Shown here piece after piece: positions 35,046-47,562 of a stretch of 64,000 nt of DNA; position 1 is the first letter of the stretch, and the number at the start of each line of letters is the position of its first letter. The DNA comes from Taxillus chinensis. Lineage: Eukaryota; Streptophyta; Magnoliopsida; Santalales; Loranthaceae. Position numbers and translations under genes: made by a program. The notes below the pieces were generated by a model, which saw only the letters and a program-made list of their open reading frames with translations, did no database searches and had not been told where the DNA came from. The DNA lies in assembly GCA_023512835.1 (NCBI GenBank), contig CM042091.1, forward strand, positions 3,848,348 through 3,912,347, given 5' to 3'.

Positions 35046-37564
35046 CCTCCTAGAGTTGGTCTAACATAAGGAGAAAGAAGGAACGAATCAAGATCTAGGC
35101 AATTCGGGCAAAGAAAAACACCAATTTTCTCAAGTTGGTACATTTGCTTTATTTCCTTTATCTGCCTTCTTAGTCTTGAACATGAGATGCAACTGTCAAA
35201 ATGGTTGCTGCAACTTGTTATTTGAGTAAGGAGTTGGGCAGAAAGGACAGAGTATTTCTTACAATGCCAAATGACAAATTTGCTATTCTAGACAAAATGC
35301 TGACAGACAGGCGCGTTTGCAGATTCTGGAGACCAAGAGTGGAAGAAAAAGGTTTGGTCGATTGCCTTGTTTTTCCTCAAAACAGAAAAAGGCCTCATTC
35401 TAATGAAGTGCTCTGGTGGTGCAGCAAGTTTCTTTTCTTCTGAAACAAATTCTTCAACGTATTCAGTAGCGTCATTCATTGGGGACAAATAAAAACTGCA
35501 ATTGGTGATCCATTGTGACTGCCATGTTACAAAGCAACTTGAGGCCCAGATGTTTTGAGAACCATTTGTTCCTGGATCAGCTCTATGCGCGTAGTGTCAT
35601 TTTCATTTCATTAACAATTGAATAACCGAAAGGGACACAACCCCTTCTATGTGCTTTCTTGCAAATTTCGTAGACACGTTTGGTTAGGCTGTTTTGGTTC
35701 TCAAAATCAAAATGTGATTGTTATTTTGTGATATAGAAAATATAAAAATTAAAAACAACAAAAAATCCGTAGCCAAAAACAGCTATAGCTAAAACTCTGT
35801 TTTTTCATCGACACACCCATGTCTCAAATCTTACATTTTGGTCCCAAAATCACCATATAAATTGAGATTGATATTAGGAATTAGAATCAAGTGATGCTAG
35901 CAGAACCCAGAATTAATAAACTAAAACCCAAACTCCCACCAAGTCAACTGTAACGAAAATCTCACCACCAAAATCAGTACCAGTAGCTTGACGCGACTGG
36001 CATAAACTATTTGCGAAAACCATTGAAAGTCCCAAGACCATGATTAGATCTACGCCGATGGAAACGAGAAGAGTTGACCGCGAAAAACCCAAATACCTAT
36101 TTAAAGAAAGAGACGTGTTATTGATCCCCTCCATTTGTAAAGTATCTCGAATTTGCAAGTAACACTTAAAAATTTATTAATAAACTCTAACGAATACACC
36201 ATCAAACTCATTTTGGTTGATAAATAAATAAAAGGTTGATAAATAAATAAAAATACTTCGATTCTGACTCTCTAAACGCAGTTGCTCGAAATGCGTGGTA
36301 TTGGATATGTGGCATATCGAGCGACAGAACCATGATATTTTACATATCTAGCAGTTGCAGTTGTCAGTTGATCGATAATCTTTCTAATGATCGATATATA
36401 AACATATTGAGTCATTTTCTAAATTTATTGTGTTAGTACACATATTGAGAGGATCTGATCCTTCGACGTATGTTTCTTGGAAGATGAGTTGAAAGGTGAA
36501 GCTCAAAATCTGACTTAAAGGTGCTTGAAATATTAAATACTCGATAACTTTTTACATATCAAACGAATTTAATTTTTGACATGTGATTTTTTTAAAATGT
36601 TGGGTGTTCAATAACCTTTCGTATGTTTTTTATGTAAATATATGGGGTGGTTTCTTAAATTTATCGAATTGGGACACATATCGAGCTGTTGCTGTTGAAT
36701 GCTAGGAAAATCTGCTCGACAACATGATATGTTGAGCAGGAAGACAGATATCAAGTGAATGAACTGTTTTCAAGCAAAATCACCCTGGCCGAATTCTAAA
36801 GGAGAGGTGCTCTCGCGGCAAACTCCAGTAGTGTAACCAAGTCTATCACGGCTGAATGGGAAGAGATGTGAGAAGATGAGTAATAATAGGTGATGAAAAA
36901 ATTAGGACATACAAAAAGTTTTAGAAATATAATTATAAAACATGTTGTGAGAAGATGGTTTAACGCCTCCACAACATTATAAGCCTCCTATTTTTTCTTT
37001 CTTTTGGACAAACTGCCAGAGAGAAAGATTTGACATTATATCATTGGGTTTTTTTTTTGAGAGATCTAGTTCTAGCCCACATTTATTTGATGTCATTTTC
37101 ACTTTAAAAGCGTGCCCTAATGATCTTGTTGTTGGAAATCTTAATTAAGGTAATATGTGAATTTGTACTTCAATTTTTCATTAGAAGTGAACAGATGCTT
37201 GATATGCGCTCATCACGCGATCTCCAGATTGAATCAATCAATCAATCTGGCGTTATTAAAACCACCCTTCATCATTGAAAATATATATGGCGGTGGGAAA
37301 TGATAGACTCAAGTTCTATATTGTTTTTTTTTTTTTTAAAGTAAGAGCAAGAAGGCGTCAATTTTTTATTTTTTTATTTTTGCTAGTAAGTATGCTCAAA
37401 TTTTTATACAGATATTGATATTCATGCATGCCTACTATTTACCATCCTGTATTGAAAGTCCGATTCAAATTGACATTTTATATTAAAGGGCTAGCACGCT
37501 ATCCTTGACATTTCCATGATCCACCCCAAAAGCATGTAGCATTATTAGTAGCAATAACACCCGT

Positions 37565-37597
<33 letters not shown>

Positions 37598-38580
37598 TCA
37601 TTTTTTTTAATATCTTTTTGTGTAATTTCAATATATGACGCAACAGTACTAGCAAGCAACCTCAGGTGAGGACATATTTAGAGTCATTTTCGTTGCCACA
37701 CCCACACACCAGAGGATTCTTTCAGAGGTGACTTGGTCAAAAACTTTGGCTTCAGTTTCAAGTTCCAAGTATCACCTGCCGGGCTACCTGGACTATATAT
37801 ATTATTAATACAGGCTATGCCCCGTTGGCCATTTTCATAGATGTAATTCTTTAGACTTTTAGCTAATGCCTCGATCGATTAATTCTCATCAACCCCATTT
37901 CACCCATCTTGACCATGAATGACTTTGTTTCTCTGATGTCTGAATTGGATAGACAGAAACAGTAGATTCATATGTACCTGGATCCATCACCCCCCCACCA
38001 ACTGCCACCATCGCACATGTTCCACTGCTATTTCCCGTTACTCCATCTCCCCCAAACACTAGACGTGCCACATGCACTCTCAAGTCGTCAATATATTGTT
38101 GCATTTCCGAATCAATTAATACATTAGAAGGTTAATTTTTTTAATCATTGGATTCAAAACTCGTTTTTCCATGGTGAATAGATCATCTGTCTAATGAATA
38201 CACATGTACAGGTAATCAGGGTATTGGCCAATTTTGTTCTGTTTTGTTTATATAATTAAATCTTAATTTTTTAAATAACTTTTTTTGTTCTATTAATACT
38301 TTTAAAATATACTTATATTATAATAAAAGTAATAGCAATATAATTATATGATATCTGTTAACAAATATAATTTTAACTAGTAAATTTATAAACAAGAATT
38401 TTATTTATATTATGTTTGATAATTATCACATAATTCTTTGTAATTTTATAACTTACCCCATTCAATGATCCTCATTTAATAAAAGAACAACATAAACCGA
38501 ATTTTAATTTACAATTAAATTAAAATAATTTACATACATCTATATTTCAATAAAAAAATATTACATGTTTCCATTTAATT
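35046..38580. other. Intergenic region with unassigned remnants
   Basis: A 66-codon minus-strand frame at 35,288-35,488 (MSPMNDATEYVEEFVSEEKK) has unremarkable composition but no recognised family; it may be further decayed sequence upstream of the ARF fragment. Two diverged blocks, 36,401-36,451 and 36,638-36,689 (CTAAATTTAT and ACACATAT..GAG), look like an old repeat. A (CT)n tract lies at 37,568-37,597. Otherwise nothing is supported. Confidence 0.45.
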
Positions 38581-38589
38581 AGTTCAATT

Positions 38590-39345
38590 AGGAGTGCTAC
38601 CCACCCTAGGTGAGGTTTACTTATTATCGTATCTCGCTCCCACCTAGGCACATAGTAAAATTTTTGAAACTGTATCCCGCTCCATGTGTAGGCGGGGTGA
38701 GATATCCCATCCTATGGCGAGATTGGTGAGGAGAGGCTTTATTGGCTCGCTTTTCACTACCGACCCTTATTGATCTCTCTTAAGACAAGCTTGCTTTTTA
38801 AAAGTTCTATAAAACAGTTGATAGGAGTGATTCAGATCCTATCGAGGGTAGAATCAACCTATTACTGCTTCCCACCCACGCTTAGATGGTAGATCAAATT
38901 TTAAAATTGTACCTCATTCTATATGTAGGCGTGGCAGGATATCTCGTTCTTTAATGTGTCTACGAATGAGGTTTTCATCCGCCTGCATTTTGCTATCGCT
39001 TTTTATTGGATCTATCCATATGAATAATTTTGGCTTAAATTAAATTTTTACATCATTTTGACCAAAATTTATCAAAAATAATTTAATTTTACAATAATAA
39101 ATATCATTCAAAAATATCAAAAATCATAAACAATAATTAAATAATAATATTTAAAATATTATAAAATTATAAATATTAAAATTATGCAGGATGATGGTGG
39201 AGCGGGATACCCTGCTACCTATTACCACTTTTTGTCCCCACCTAGATTGGGTGTCAAGTTTAAAAAACTACATCTCGTTTTTGCCTGAACGGGATAACTT
39301 GCCAGGAGCCGAACGAATAATGTGTGAAATAGAAGGTGTGTGCAT
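38590..39345. repeat. Diverged repeat units rich in CCCGC/GCGGG
   Basis: Related phrases recur: CCCACCTAGGCACA, TGTAGGCGGGGTGAGATATC and AAAACTGTA near 38,640-38,720; TGTAGGCGTGGCAGGATATC near 38,920-38,945; and GAGCGGGATACCCTGC with CCCCACCTAGATTGG near 39,200-39,260. They are separated by roughly 250-300 bp and strongly diverged. No protein is supported. It may be a decayed tandem or inverted-repeat element. Confidence 0.5.
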
Positions 39346-40390
39346 CCATTATCCACTCCTATGTTCAATATTAAGAATACATGTTTTGTAATTTAAAATT
39401 TTATTTTAATAATTTATTTTTACTATTTAATTAAAATATCATTTTTCAAATATTTGATTATTCTTTATTTAAGGAGAAAAAATTTAAAAAGAGAAAAATT
39501 TTGAAAAGGGGAAAAGTAATTATTTAAATAATGAAGAGAAAACAATAATCATTAAATTTGAAAAAAAAAAAATTTAAAAAAATAATAAGCCGAAAAGTGA
39601 GGTTACAGGTGCTCTAACCTTTAAAAAAAATCGAAATGTTGTAATAAGTTCACTAACATATCTATGATGCCAATAAAATTATTAAAATTAAATCATTTAT
39701 TTTGGAAATCAAGATATTGCATCTAAGTTTAAGTAAAAAAATAGCTGAGTTTTATATTTTATATTTTATAGTCAAATTTAAAGAAGAAAAGAAGAAGAGA
39801 GCACACACGGGAAGGAGACAAGCAAGCAGGCAGGTGAAAACATGTACGGAAATAATTTAGATTATGTACCCGTTACCGCTCATTTGACAAATGCCCTCTA
39901 GTACGTGTAAATCTTGACAGGTCCATTAGTGAATGGACCCTCTTGTCATTCAAAAGGGATTCTTCTACAATCTCACTCACACACGGGTAAATTCAAAGGA
40001 ACACATTTCAGATTAACCAGAACAGTAGAGACCCATTACTCAACCCAGATTCCCTACCAAAGTAGACTGCAAAAAGGATTCCCACACAACAGCAAGGAAT
40101 TTGATTAAAAACAGACTCGAGTGAAAACACACACACCCAACACCTAAGACCTTGGGAACTAAACAGCTAGACACTGACTAATACCTGACTGAAGTCCTAA
40201 ACCCTTACCCTAAGCTGCAATCCTTTCCCTCTCTTAGCTAAAAATATTGTCATCTACTGTTTCTATCCCCCCTCGCATCTCTGTACAATAAAACAAAAGA
40301 ACAAAGAAATGAATAACAACTGGCAAAACAGAATACGATGGTGATGGAAAGATAAAAGAGAGGAAAGGTGAGGGTGGTGATAGCTTCCAA
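39346..40390. other. Intergenic region and 3' side of the GATA gene
   Basis: AT-rich up to about 39,780, then more balanced composition towards the GATA stop at 40,391. The nearer few hundred bases are probably its 3' UTR. No other gene is seen. Confidence 0.5.
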
Positions 40391-42205
40391 CTAGGAACAC
40401 CCTTCCCCCACATATTCTCTCCCTGCCAATCCTGCCTTCCAATCACCACTAGTAGGAGTCAATTCCGGTTGGGCTACAGTGACCACAGTGGCAGTGGTGG
40501 TAGCCAGAGGTGGTTTTGCTTTTGTCGCCACCATCTCAGTCTCACCCACCTTGCTTCTCATCTCAAGTACCTTCCTGTGAGAATTGGAGTGCAGGGCTGC
40601 CACAAAAGTGGGGCTTGCTGCAGGCCGATACTCTGGGAAGAGGCGTCCTGACTTGAACCGAACGCCGCAAGCGTTGCACAGGGTCTTCGGCCCCATTGGA
40701 CCTGCCCTCCACTGTGGAGTCTTGGTGATCTCACAGTGCATGCACTTCCTAACCCCTTGTGCGGCCTGAGGATTCTGATCTGTCACTGCTGAATCCAAGA
40801 CCTTGGTCTTCCTTTTCTTCTTCTGACGATTGCCCTTAGACGGCTTCGGTATCTTACTCACGGGATGAGAGTCTGTGAAATTCTCAGAATCTAGAGGTAC
40901 TCTGGGGGCAGCAGTTATGTTGGGAGTCTCTCCAACTGAGGAGACCGGAGAGAGGAGGTGCAAACCCGGGCGAGGATTAAAAGTTGCAGGACGAGAGCGC
41001 TTGCTGCGGGGCCGCCCAGGCTTGATGCCCACAAGGACATCAGTATTAGGGCGAAAAGGAAGGGTCTTCCCTCTGGAGCAGGAGTTGCTGCTCTCAAGGA
41101 CCGAGACTGGGCTGGGTGTCTGGAATGGGCGATGGGTCAAGTCCTTGCTGTTGAGGGAGGAAATCTCTTTGCGTAGGTTGGTAGAGTTGCTTCCACCAGA
41201 GAAGGAATCCTCTACAAAGTTCGATAGCCATTCTAGCTGAAGCATTTCGTCATACTGCACAGAAGAACAATGTGGCTACAATCAAGAACAAAATTTTAAA
41301 GAATGTCAAGAAACCAGGGTCCCTAAGTTGCAAAAAGAGAATGATTTTTCAGTTAACTCATTTGGGTTCCCCCATATGAAGCCTAAAGCCCACTTACAAC
41401 TAAATTCTAATCACAATTGTCCGGCGTTGGGCATGCAGAATTGGAAGAAAATGAGAACTCCTTACTTTTATTTACCTCAACTGAAGTTAAGGTACTCCAA
41501 CATATGCCAAATCGTCAGAGATACAGTAAGGGGCTCATGAAATGCAAGTGAATGAGAGTAGGACAAAAATTCAAACTGCCAATAATGTCCAAGCTATCTC
41601 CAACAAGTAAGGGAGAAGCCTTTAGAATTTATCGAAACCCACAAAAACAAAGTAAAAATAATAACTATGTAACCATATGCATAGATGGGTTTTTTACCCA
41701 CAACCAAAACAATTATTTATCTGACATATTCATCGTGGATGCTTGAATGTTTCAACAACAAGCATAATAAACTCCCCTCAGACCATAGAAAAAAAGCTTG
41801 AATAAAATTTTATTTTATTTGTTACGCAAATGAATTATTACCTTAGCGTTCAAGTGTGTCGGGTGGCCTAACACCAATGATGCATGGTAGGTAATTATGT
41901 TTGAATGTGAGCTTCTTTTTTTTTTTTTTTTGAAAAAAAGTTAGGCATGACTTCTAAGTCAAATCCAGAAACAATATATAATATATGCCACACCCAACTT
42001 CAACTTTAGTGCTGCCTACCATACTCCCACTACGAATGCTCAAAAAATCACTATCACTGTACCACGTTAGTAACAACCATCCCATAACCCCAAAAAAAAA
42101 AAAAACGAATTAAAAACTCGGGTCGATCCCTAGGACATTTTCAATGAAATCAACACACACACACAAACACACAGTACCACAGAACATGCCGGGAAAAAAA
42201 ATTAA

Positions 42206-42254
<49 letters not shown>

Positions 42255-42514
42255 AGAGAGAGAGAGAGAAGGGCACCCACCGGAACGGTGAGTTCGGTGG
42301 AGATGTCGTCGGAGGCGCTGTTGTTGCCGGAGAAGACGGAGACGCAGGTGGGCAAAGGCTGGGACGAAGGGTCGTCGCCGGTGAAAATGGGCGGGAAGGA
42401 GTCGGAAGCCGGGAGGACATTTCCGGCGTCTTCCGGCGGGAAATCGATGAAGTCGTCGATTTGGTCGAAGAAGCTGCCGCCGTCTATCTCGTCCATGAAG
42501 TCCGGTCCGATCAT
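40391..42514 (-). CDS. GATA-type zinc-finger transcription factor, subfamily I (GATA8/12-like), 365 residues
   Basis: Two coding exons: 42514..42281 (78 codons, MIGPDFMDEI to STELTVP) and 41254..40391 (287 codons, from YDEMLQLEWLSNFVEDSF). The phase is 0 and the donor is CCG/GTGGGT. The single zinc finger is C-X2-C-X18-C-X2-C with Cys249, Cys252, Cys271 and Cys274 (CMHCEITKTPQWRAGP, then CNACGVRFKSGRLFPEYRPA). A basic region (KGNRQKKKRKTK) precedes it. The acidic N-terminal part and the EWLSNFVEDSF motif are typical of plant subfamily I, whose members bind WGATAR sites in the nucleus. The tail after HSNSHRKVLEMR is longer than I recall for the family and is Ala/Thr-rich. The start gives the expected MIGP; upstream in-frame codons fall in or near the splice acceptor. 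The gene appears intact. Confidence 0.93.
42210..42270. repeat. (AT)n(AG)n compound microsatellite next to the GATA donor site
   Basis: An AT run (about 42,210-42,251) passes directly into an AG run ending at 42,270. On the coding strand the intron therefore starts GTGGGTGCCC and then (CT)n(AT)n, about 10 bases after the donor. Such tracts vary in length between individuals. Confidence 0.93.
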
Positions 42515-43290
42515 TTTCTCGGCTATTTTTTTGTTTTCCCTGAGAAACAAACGGCGCAGAAGGAATGTGAGCGAGCGTCTGCGTCTCTATGGAAGGAGAG
42601 AGAGAGAGAGGGGGTCAGTAAGCAGAGTAGTCGGTAGGGCATGTGATTTGATTAAGAAGAGGAGCTGAGCTGGCAGCGCATTGTAGCAATTATTTTACCG
42701 GACCCCATTAAATTAATTAATTTTTTCTTTTACGAAAAATAAAAAAGTGCCAAAATCGCCAAGCAGTAATTATTGACTTGCCATATTTAATCCCGGGCAA
42801 CGCGGTAAATTAAAATCACCAGGATTTTGAAAATTTTCATTTGTGCGGGTAAAAAAGGAATCTTGGTTTTTTGGATATTGTGCGAGAGAATAAGATAAAT
42901 GTATGCGGATAAAGGCAATTAATTCAAATTTAAACAAGAAAGGCAGCAATTAGTTCAAATTCAAGGGGCTTTTTTTTATTTTTCCAAATTTAGAAATATT
43001 ATTTTGTTCCGTTTTCGATATCCCAGGAAAATATAGATATAAACGCGGAAGATATATAGAAATTATTGGAGTTTTTTTTAAAAAAATAATAATAATAATA
43101 AAGTAAAAGCAATAACAATTAAACATGAAGCAAAACCTGGTTTATTATGGAAGTGGTTTTATTTTTATTTTTATGCCTTTTGCTTCTTCTTCTTCTTCTT
43201 CTTTTGGCACACCGGAGAATAAGTATATTGACAGAACTCAGTCAAAGAACCTGCAATAAATAAAATAAATACTAGCTCAGAAATATGGTG

Positions 43291-43351
<61 letters not shown>

Positions 43352-43990
43352 CAAGATGCTCTGTTTGGTTCCTTAAAAAATGAAAGAAAAATAAGAGAAA
43401 ATTTGAAATTTTTAGCTATAGAATTTCTCTCCCTCAGCAAAGCTTAGCACTTTAATTCTCTCTCTCTCTCCCTAACCACCCCCCACCCCACACACACAAC
43501 ACACACACACACACAAACCATGAAAGTTTGGGAGGAATGCCCAATAAGGAAAGAAAAAAGAACTCCTTTGTCCATAAAAATTTGAGAAATTTCAAAAGAA
43601 AAACAAAAAGAGATGTTAAGTTTAAACCCACCCCCCCCCCCAAAAAAAAAAAAAAAAAAAAACAGAATCGAACCTGAAAACCGCCAGAATTAATGGAGAC
43701 CCACATCAGATTTTGGGGGAAATCAGTCAAAAAGGCACCCAGAAAAAGAAAACAAAGAATTGAAAACCCCAAGGCCAACTAGCACCCACAAATCCCCTAC
43801 TTTTTTTAGTCCTCCATTGTACACCAAACTCAAAAACCACACACACAGGAGAAAGAACTGCGAGACGGAAGAAGAAGAAGAAGACAAGCAGAGAGGGTGT
43901 GTGAGGTGAGAAGAGAAAGGACTGGAGAGCAACCAAGATAGGCGTAAATTAAAAGAGGGTGGGTTTCTCAGAGAGAGAGAGAGAGAGAGA
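42515..43990 (-). promoter_or_regulatory. Probable 5'-UTR exon and leader intron of the GATA gene
   Basis: A strong acceptor (GTTTGTTTCTCAG) lies at 42,540, so the coding exon probably starts at 42,539. On the minus strand about 43,980-43,674 has the look of a plant leader: C/T-rich, with CTTCTTCTTCTTCTTCCG, ending GGCGGTTTTCAG/GTTCGATTC, a good donor. This gives an inferred leader intron 43,673..42,540. That intron holds an (AT)n run (43,295-43,346) and a C-run/poly-A (about 43,630-43,663). Short upstream ATGs, including a tiny ATGGAGGACTAA, lie in the leader. A (GA)n run at about 43,972-43,991 lies at its upstream edge. No transcript evidence is available. Confidence 0.5.
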
Positions 43991-44092
43991 GGGTGTTTAC
44001 AGGTTGCAGTGACGTTAGGTGAGGCTCCTCCTTCATTGATAGCTGTCCTTTACGATCCCTGCACTGTCGTGATGTTGAAGTCTCTCTGTCTT

Positions 44093-44117
44093 CACACACA
44101 CACACACACACACACAA
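44093..44117. repeat. (CA)n microsatellite in the GATA upstream region
   Basis: About 12 CA units upstream of the presumed GATA leader. Confidence 0.9.
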
Positions 44118-44389
44118 ACACTCCCTCCCCCTCTTCTTATTACCCCACGGGTCCCCCACCACGCCACCGCTCCCACCACCACTCCCTTTCCCTTAATTTA
44201 TTACGCGATATATGTGTCTTCCATTTTATTTTATTTTATTACTCTTTCACGGATCTTCGCAGCTAATTGTTTTGGAAAATAAAACGGGCCCAAAAAACAT
44301 TGCTCCTTGCTTCTGTGTCTGCTTTTTTTTTTTAATTTCAAGGAACTAATTCGATTCGTCCCGATTAGGAAGAGAGATTAGGAATGACC

Positions 44390-44845
44390 TGGGTAGTTTT
44401 TACTTGATCCATTCCAACCCAAAGAGATAGTGAAACCGGCATGAGTATTGGCTGACCCATTTCAACTCGATCTTTTTTAAAATTTTTAAGTAATTTTAGG
44501 TTAAAATATTTGTTCGGACGTGATCCCACCTTAATTTGCCGTATTTTTTAGTTCTGCCCTGCTCTGACTCAAACCCCTTCCATGATAGATTTGGATCACT
44601 TAGGGATGCAACCCCGCTCCGACTCGGACTCTTTTTTCCCGCCCCGCTCCGTCCCGATGAGATAACGGGACAGTCACGAATACTGGCCGTTCCGTCCCGA
44701 CCCGACATTTTAATATATTTTTTAATAATTTTGACTTTAAATACCCGCTCCGACCCGCCGCACTGATTTGTCCCGCCCCGCTCCGAACTCACCGAAATAG
44801 GCTCGAATCACTCACTATCCAGTTCCGACCCGCCCCATTACCATC
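44390..44845. repeat. CCCGCCCCGCTCCGACCCG-type low-complexity repeat
   Basis: Short variants of CCCGCCCCGCTCCG and TCCGACCCG recur irregularly through the tract (44,601-44,660, 44,690-44,710, 44,745-44,850). Open frames on both strands are by-products. Similar CGGG-rich units occur near 38.6-39.3 kb. Confidence 0.6.
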
Positions 44846-44849
44846 CCTA

Positions 44850-45531
44850 TTACTTACTATCCGATTTCAACTTATACGTTGACATAAGATTTTTTATAAG
44901 TAGATATGATAAATGTTAGTGAAGAGAAAATCAACGTTTTTTTACCGCCCGTTGTATACCAAAGTGGTCCTACACTACTTATTTGATATATATTTATATG
45001 CCGACGAAAAGAAAACAAACACAATCCATCTTTTATTTAACTGTTCTTTTTTACGGTACCTGTTAAATAATCCTCTATAATTAAATTAAAGTGCGAATAA
45101 CTGTGACAGACGGTGCTCCTTTTTTTTTATTCTTCTTTTACACAACTAAATAATCCAGGTCACTCCCCACGTATCCTTGCAAACTAACGGCGCCCGACAA
45201 TGAGCGGCCTCACACATTATATTAAAAAAAATGTTTTTTGAAATTGAACTACTTCATAATATTTATTATCTATATATATTTTGTTTTGAAAAATTTAATA
45301 CCGCTATTGTCGTCTTGATTATATTTTTTAAAAAAATAACTTTTTATAATTTTACATTGAATTTTTTAAAATAATATTAAAATATCCTTAGTTATTAGTT
45401 TTTAAAATATATAATAATTAAAGCAATACAGCGTTTTGAAAAATACCTCAAGTCAACCATTAATATTTTAAAAACTATTTCATTCATAAATATTAAAAAA
45501 TCATTATTATACATCTCATTATGACATTATT
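44850..45531. other. AT-rich intergenic region, nothing recognised
   Basis: No gene or structured repeat could be supported between the CCCG-rich tract and the hAT-like element. Confidence 0.5.
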
Positions 45532-45539
45532 AACATACC

Positions 45540-46130
45540 TAGGGGCGACTCTAGAATTGTTTTTCAGGGTGTTCAATATTTATTAAGATTTAATACAACA
45601 TTGTATTAGGTTAAAGTGTCAAACTGATAATACGTAGAAATATATTAGTAGGTAATTAAACAAAAAGATTAAATACCATGAACATCAAACACTAGATATT
45701 CATACATTTTAAAACTCTCTAAATTAAAATCCTAATAATTAAAATTTCAATTGAATTTATTGATAGCATAATATTAAATAACCAATTATAAAAAACAATA
45801 CAAAAGTAACAACTAGAATTGAAAAAAAAAATAAGGAAGCTAGAACCAATCGTTTCAAAAATCTAATACAAATTATTTGAACAGAGAGATAATTATCACC
45901 CGGATGTGAGATTATTCAACACTAATCAAAAATTTAGAATTGATTGTCTAATGCTAACTGGGCAATGCAACCAACAATCTAAATTTGAACACTCTCATAA
46001 TATTTAACTAACCAAAAAATCGATAATTTTTTTAATATTTAATTTATTTTTTTATTTATTATTATTTAAAAGAGTGGGGCGGGCCAGGGTGTGTACTGCA
46101 CACCCTTGCTAACACATAGCGTCGCCCCTG
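45540..46130. mobile_element. hAT-like non-autonomous element, 591 bp, with 8-bp target duplication
   Basis: The left end is TAGGGGCGACTCTAG. The right end, in reverse complement, is CAGGGGCGACGCTATG; the ends share AGGGGCGAC. The flanks are AACATACC (45532-45539) and AGCATACC (46131-46138), an 8-bp duplication with one mismatch, as hAT transposases produce. The interior is AT-rich with no transposase, so it would have to be moved by another element. The right flank lies at the edge of a copia polyprotein fragment. Confidence 0.8.
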
Positions 46131-47562
46131 AGCATACCAACAACAAGGCTAATGTCCGGTCAAGTATAAGTCTATGCATATATTAAACTTTTTATGCATA
46201 TATCCCTTATATTTGTTTTGGTACCCATTTATTTTTCAGGGATTGTATAAAAGCTTAATTTATTTCCTTTTTAAATAAGGGGTACTTGGCAGAATATTTC
46301 ATCATTACAAATCGCTCTATAATTCTTTCAATATATGTTTTTTTTAGACAACCATAATAGTTCACATGATTGGTTCTGAAATATTTCAATTCATATAACG
46401 TAAGTTGTCTTATCCATATCTATTATTTTGAAATTCATAAAGAGAAATTTATTGGTTCTACATAATAAGCCAATATCACAACTAGAAAGCCAAATATCAT
46501 CAATAAAAAAATTCATAAATATACACTTGCTCCCACTAACATTTAGATAAATACAATGATCAACAACATTTTTTAAAATTCAAAGAAAATAATAATATCA
46601 TTAGACTTAAGATACCATATATTGGCTTCTTAAGTTTGATAATTAAATGGTCATTTCCTTTAATGAAGAAACTTTTAGGTTAATCCATATATATTCTTCA
46701 TTTAAACTCCCATTTAAAAAGATAATTTTCACATCCATTTAATGGAGTTTCAAATCATAAAAAAAAAAAAACTTTGTGTATTTGAGTAAAACCATCACTG
46801 TTCTAACTTTATATAAATCTTAATATTTCATTTATAGTCAAATTTAATTTCAAAAATCCATTGCAACCTACTTTTTGGTATCTTTTTAGGAAATTCGATA
46901 ATTTCTCAAACTTTGTTATGATCTAATGATTTTCACTCATTAATCATGGAATCAATCCATTTAGCATAATCATACTCATGAAAATGAAATCAAATCCTTA
47001 TTTGATCCTATATCAAAATCAAATTCTTATATGGTAGACTGCATTATTATCAAAAATAATATACCTCCTTTCCCCATCGAGATCTTGTTAATGCTACTTC
47101 TTGTGGTTCTCCTACAATTTGTTCATTTGCAACAATTTTACTATGGTGTTAGATCATTAATTTGTTGCTTAGTGTTATGAGGTCATTCAATAACAACAAT
47201 TTTTCTCCAAGTTAGTATAAAAGATACCGTAACTTCTTAAATTACCACAATTCTTGGGTTATCACTCATACTTATGTTATCATCTTTAATAAATTTGACA
47301 TTATCGATTTCTAAAATTCTCGCACTATGGTTAGGACAAATAAAACATATATTCTTTATACTTTTAAGGGTAATCAATAAAGTAACCAATGATCGTTCTT
47401 GAGTCCAATTTATCTTCATGCGGATTATAAATTCTAGCCTTTACTGCACAACTTCAAACATGAAGATATTTTAAGCTTGGTTTCCTTCTTAAAGGGAGTT
47501 TTTAGAATTTCCCTTTTGAAAACCCGATTCAACAAATAAACAGTTATCTTAAGAGCTTGCAT
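46131..47562 (-). pseudogene. Decayed Ty1/copia retrotransposon polyprotein (integrase end to reverse transcriptase)
   Basis: Read on the minus strand with many stops and frame changes, the order of motifs is that of copia pol. ALKITVYLLNRVF comes first (integrase end, about 47,556). It is followed by CFICPNHSARILEIDN, the tryptophan-rich start of reverse transcriptase (VWEIIEFPKKIPKSRLQWIF), MDVKIIFLNGSL, VDHCIYLNVSGSK, FIDDIW (the YVDD-box region, altered), WLSKKNIY and, at the left end, YT-PDISLVVGM. No LTR, gag, protease or RNase H could be found. The left border coincides with the target duplication of the hAT-like element. The copy is old and cannot be active. Confidence 0.88.

Noticed and set aside
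42144..42668. Plus-strand frame of 174 codons at the GATA exon 1
   Set aside because: It crosses two microsatellites and lies opposite a coding exon with clear GATA-family sequence.
43452..43936. Hydrophobic minus-strand frames upstream of the GATA gene
   Set aside because: They lie in the presumed leader exon and its intron, with poly-Phe and Gly runs from poly-A/C tracts. There is no family resemblance.
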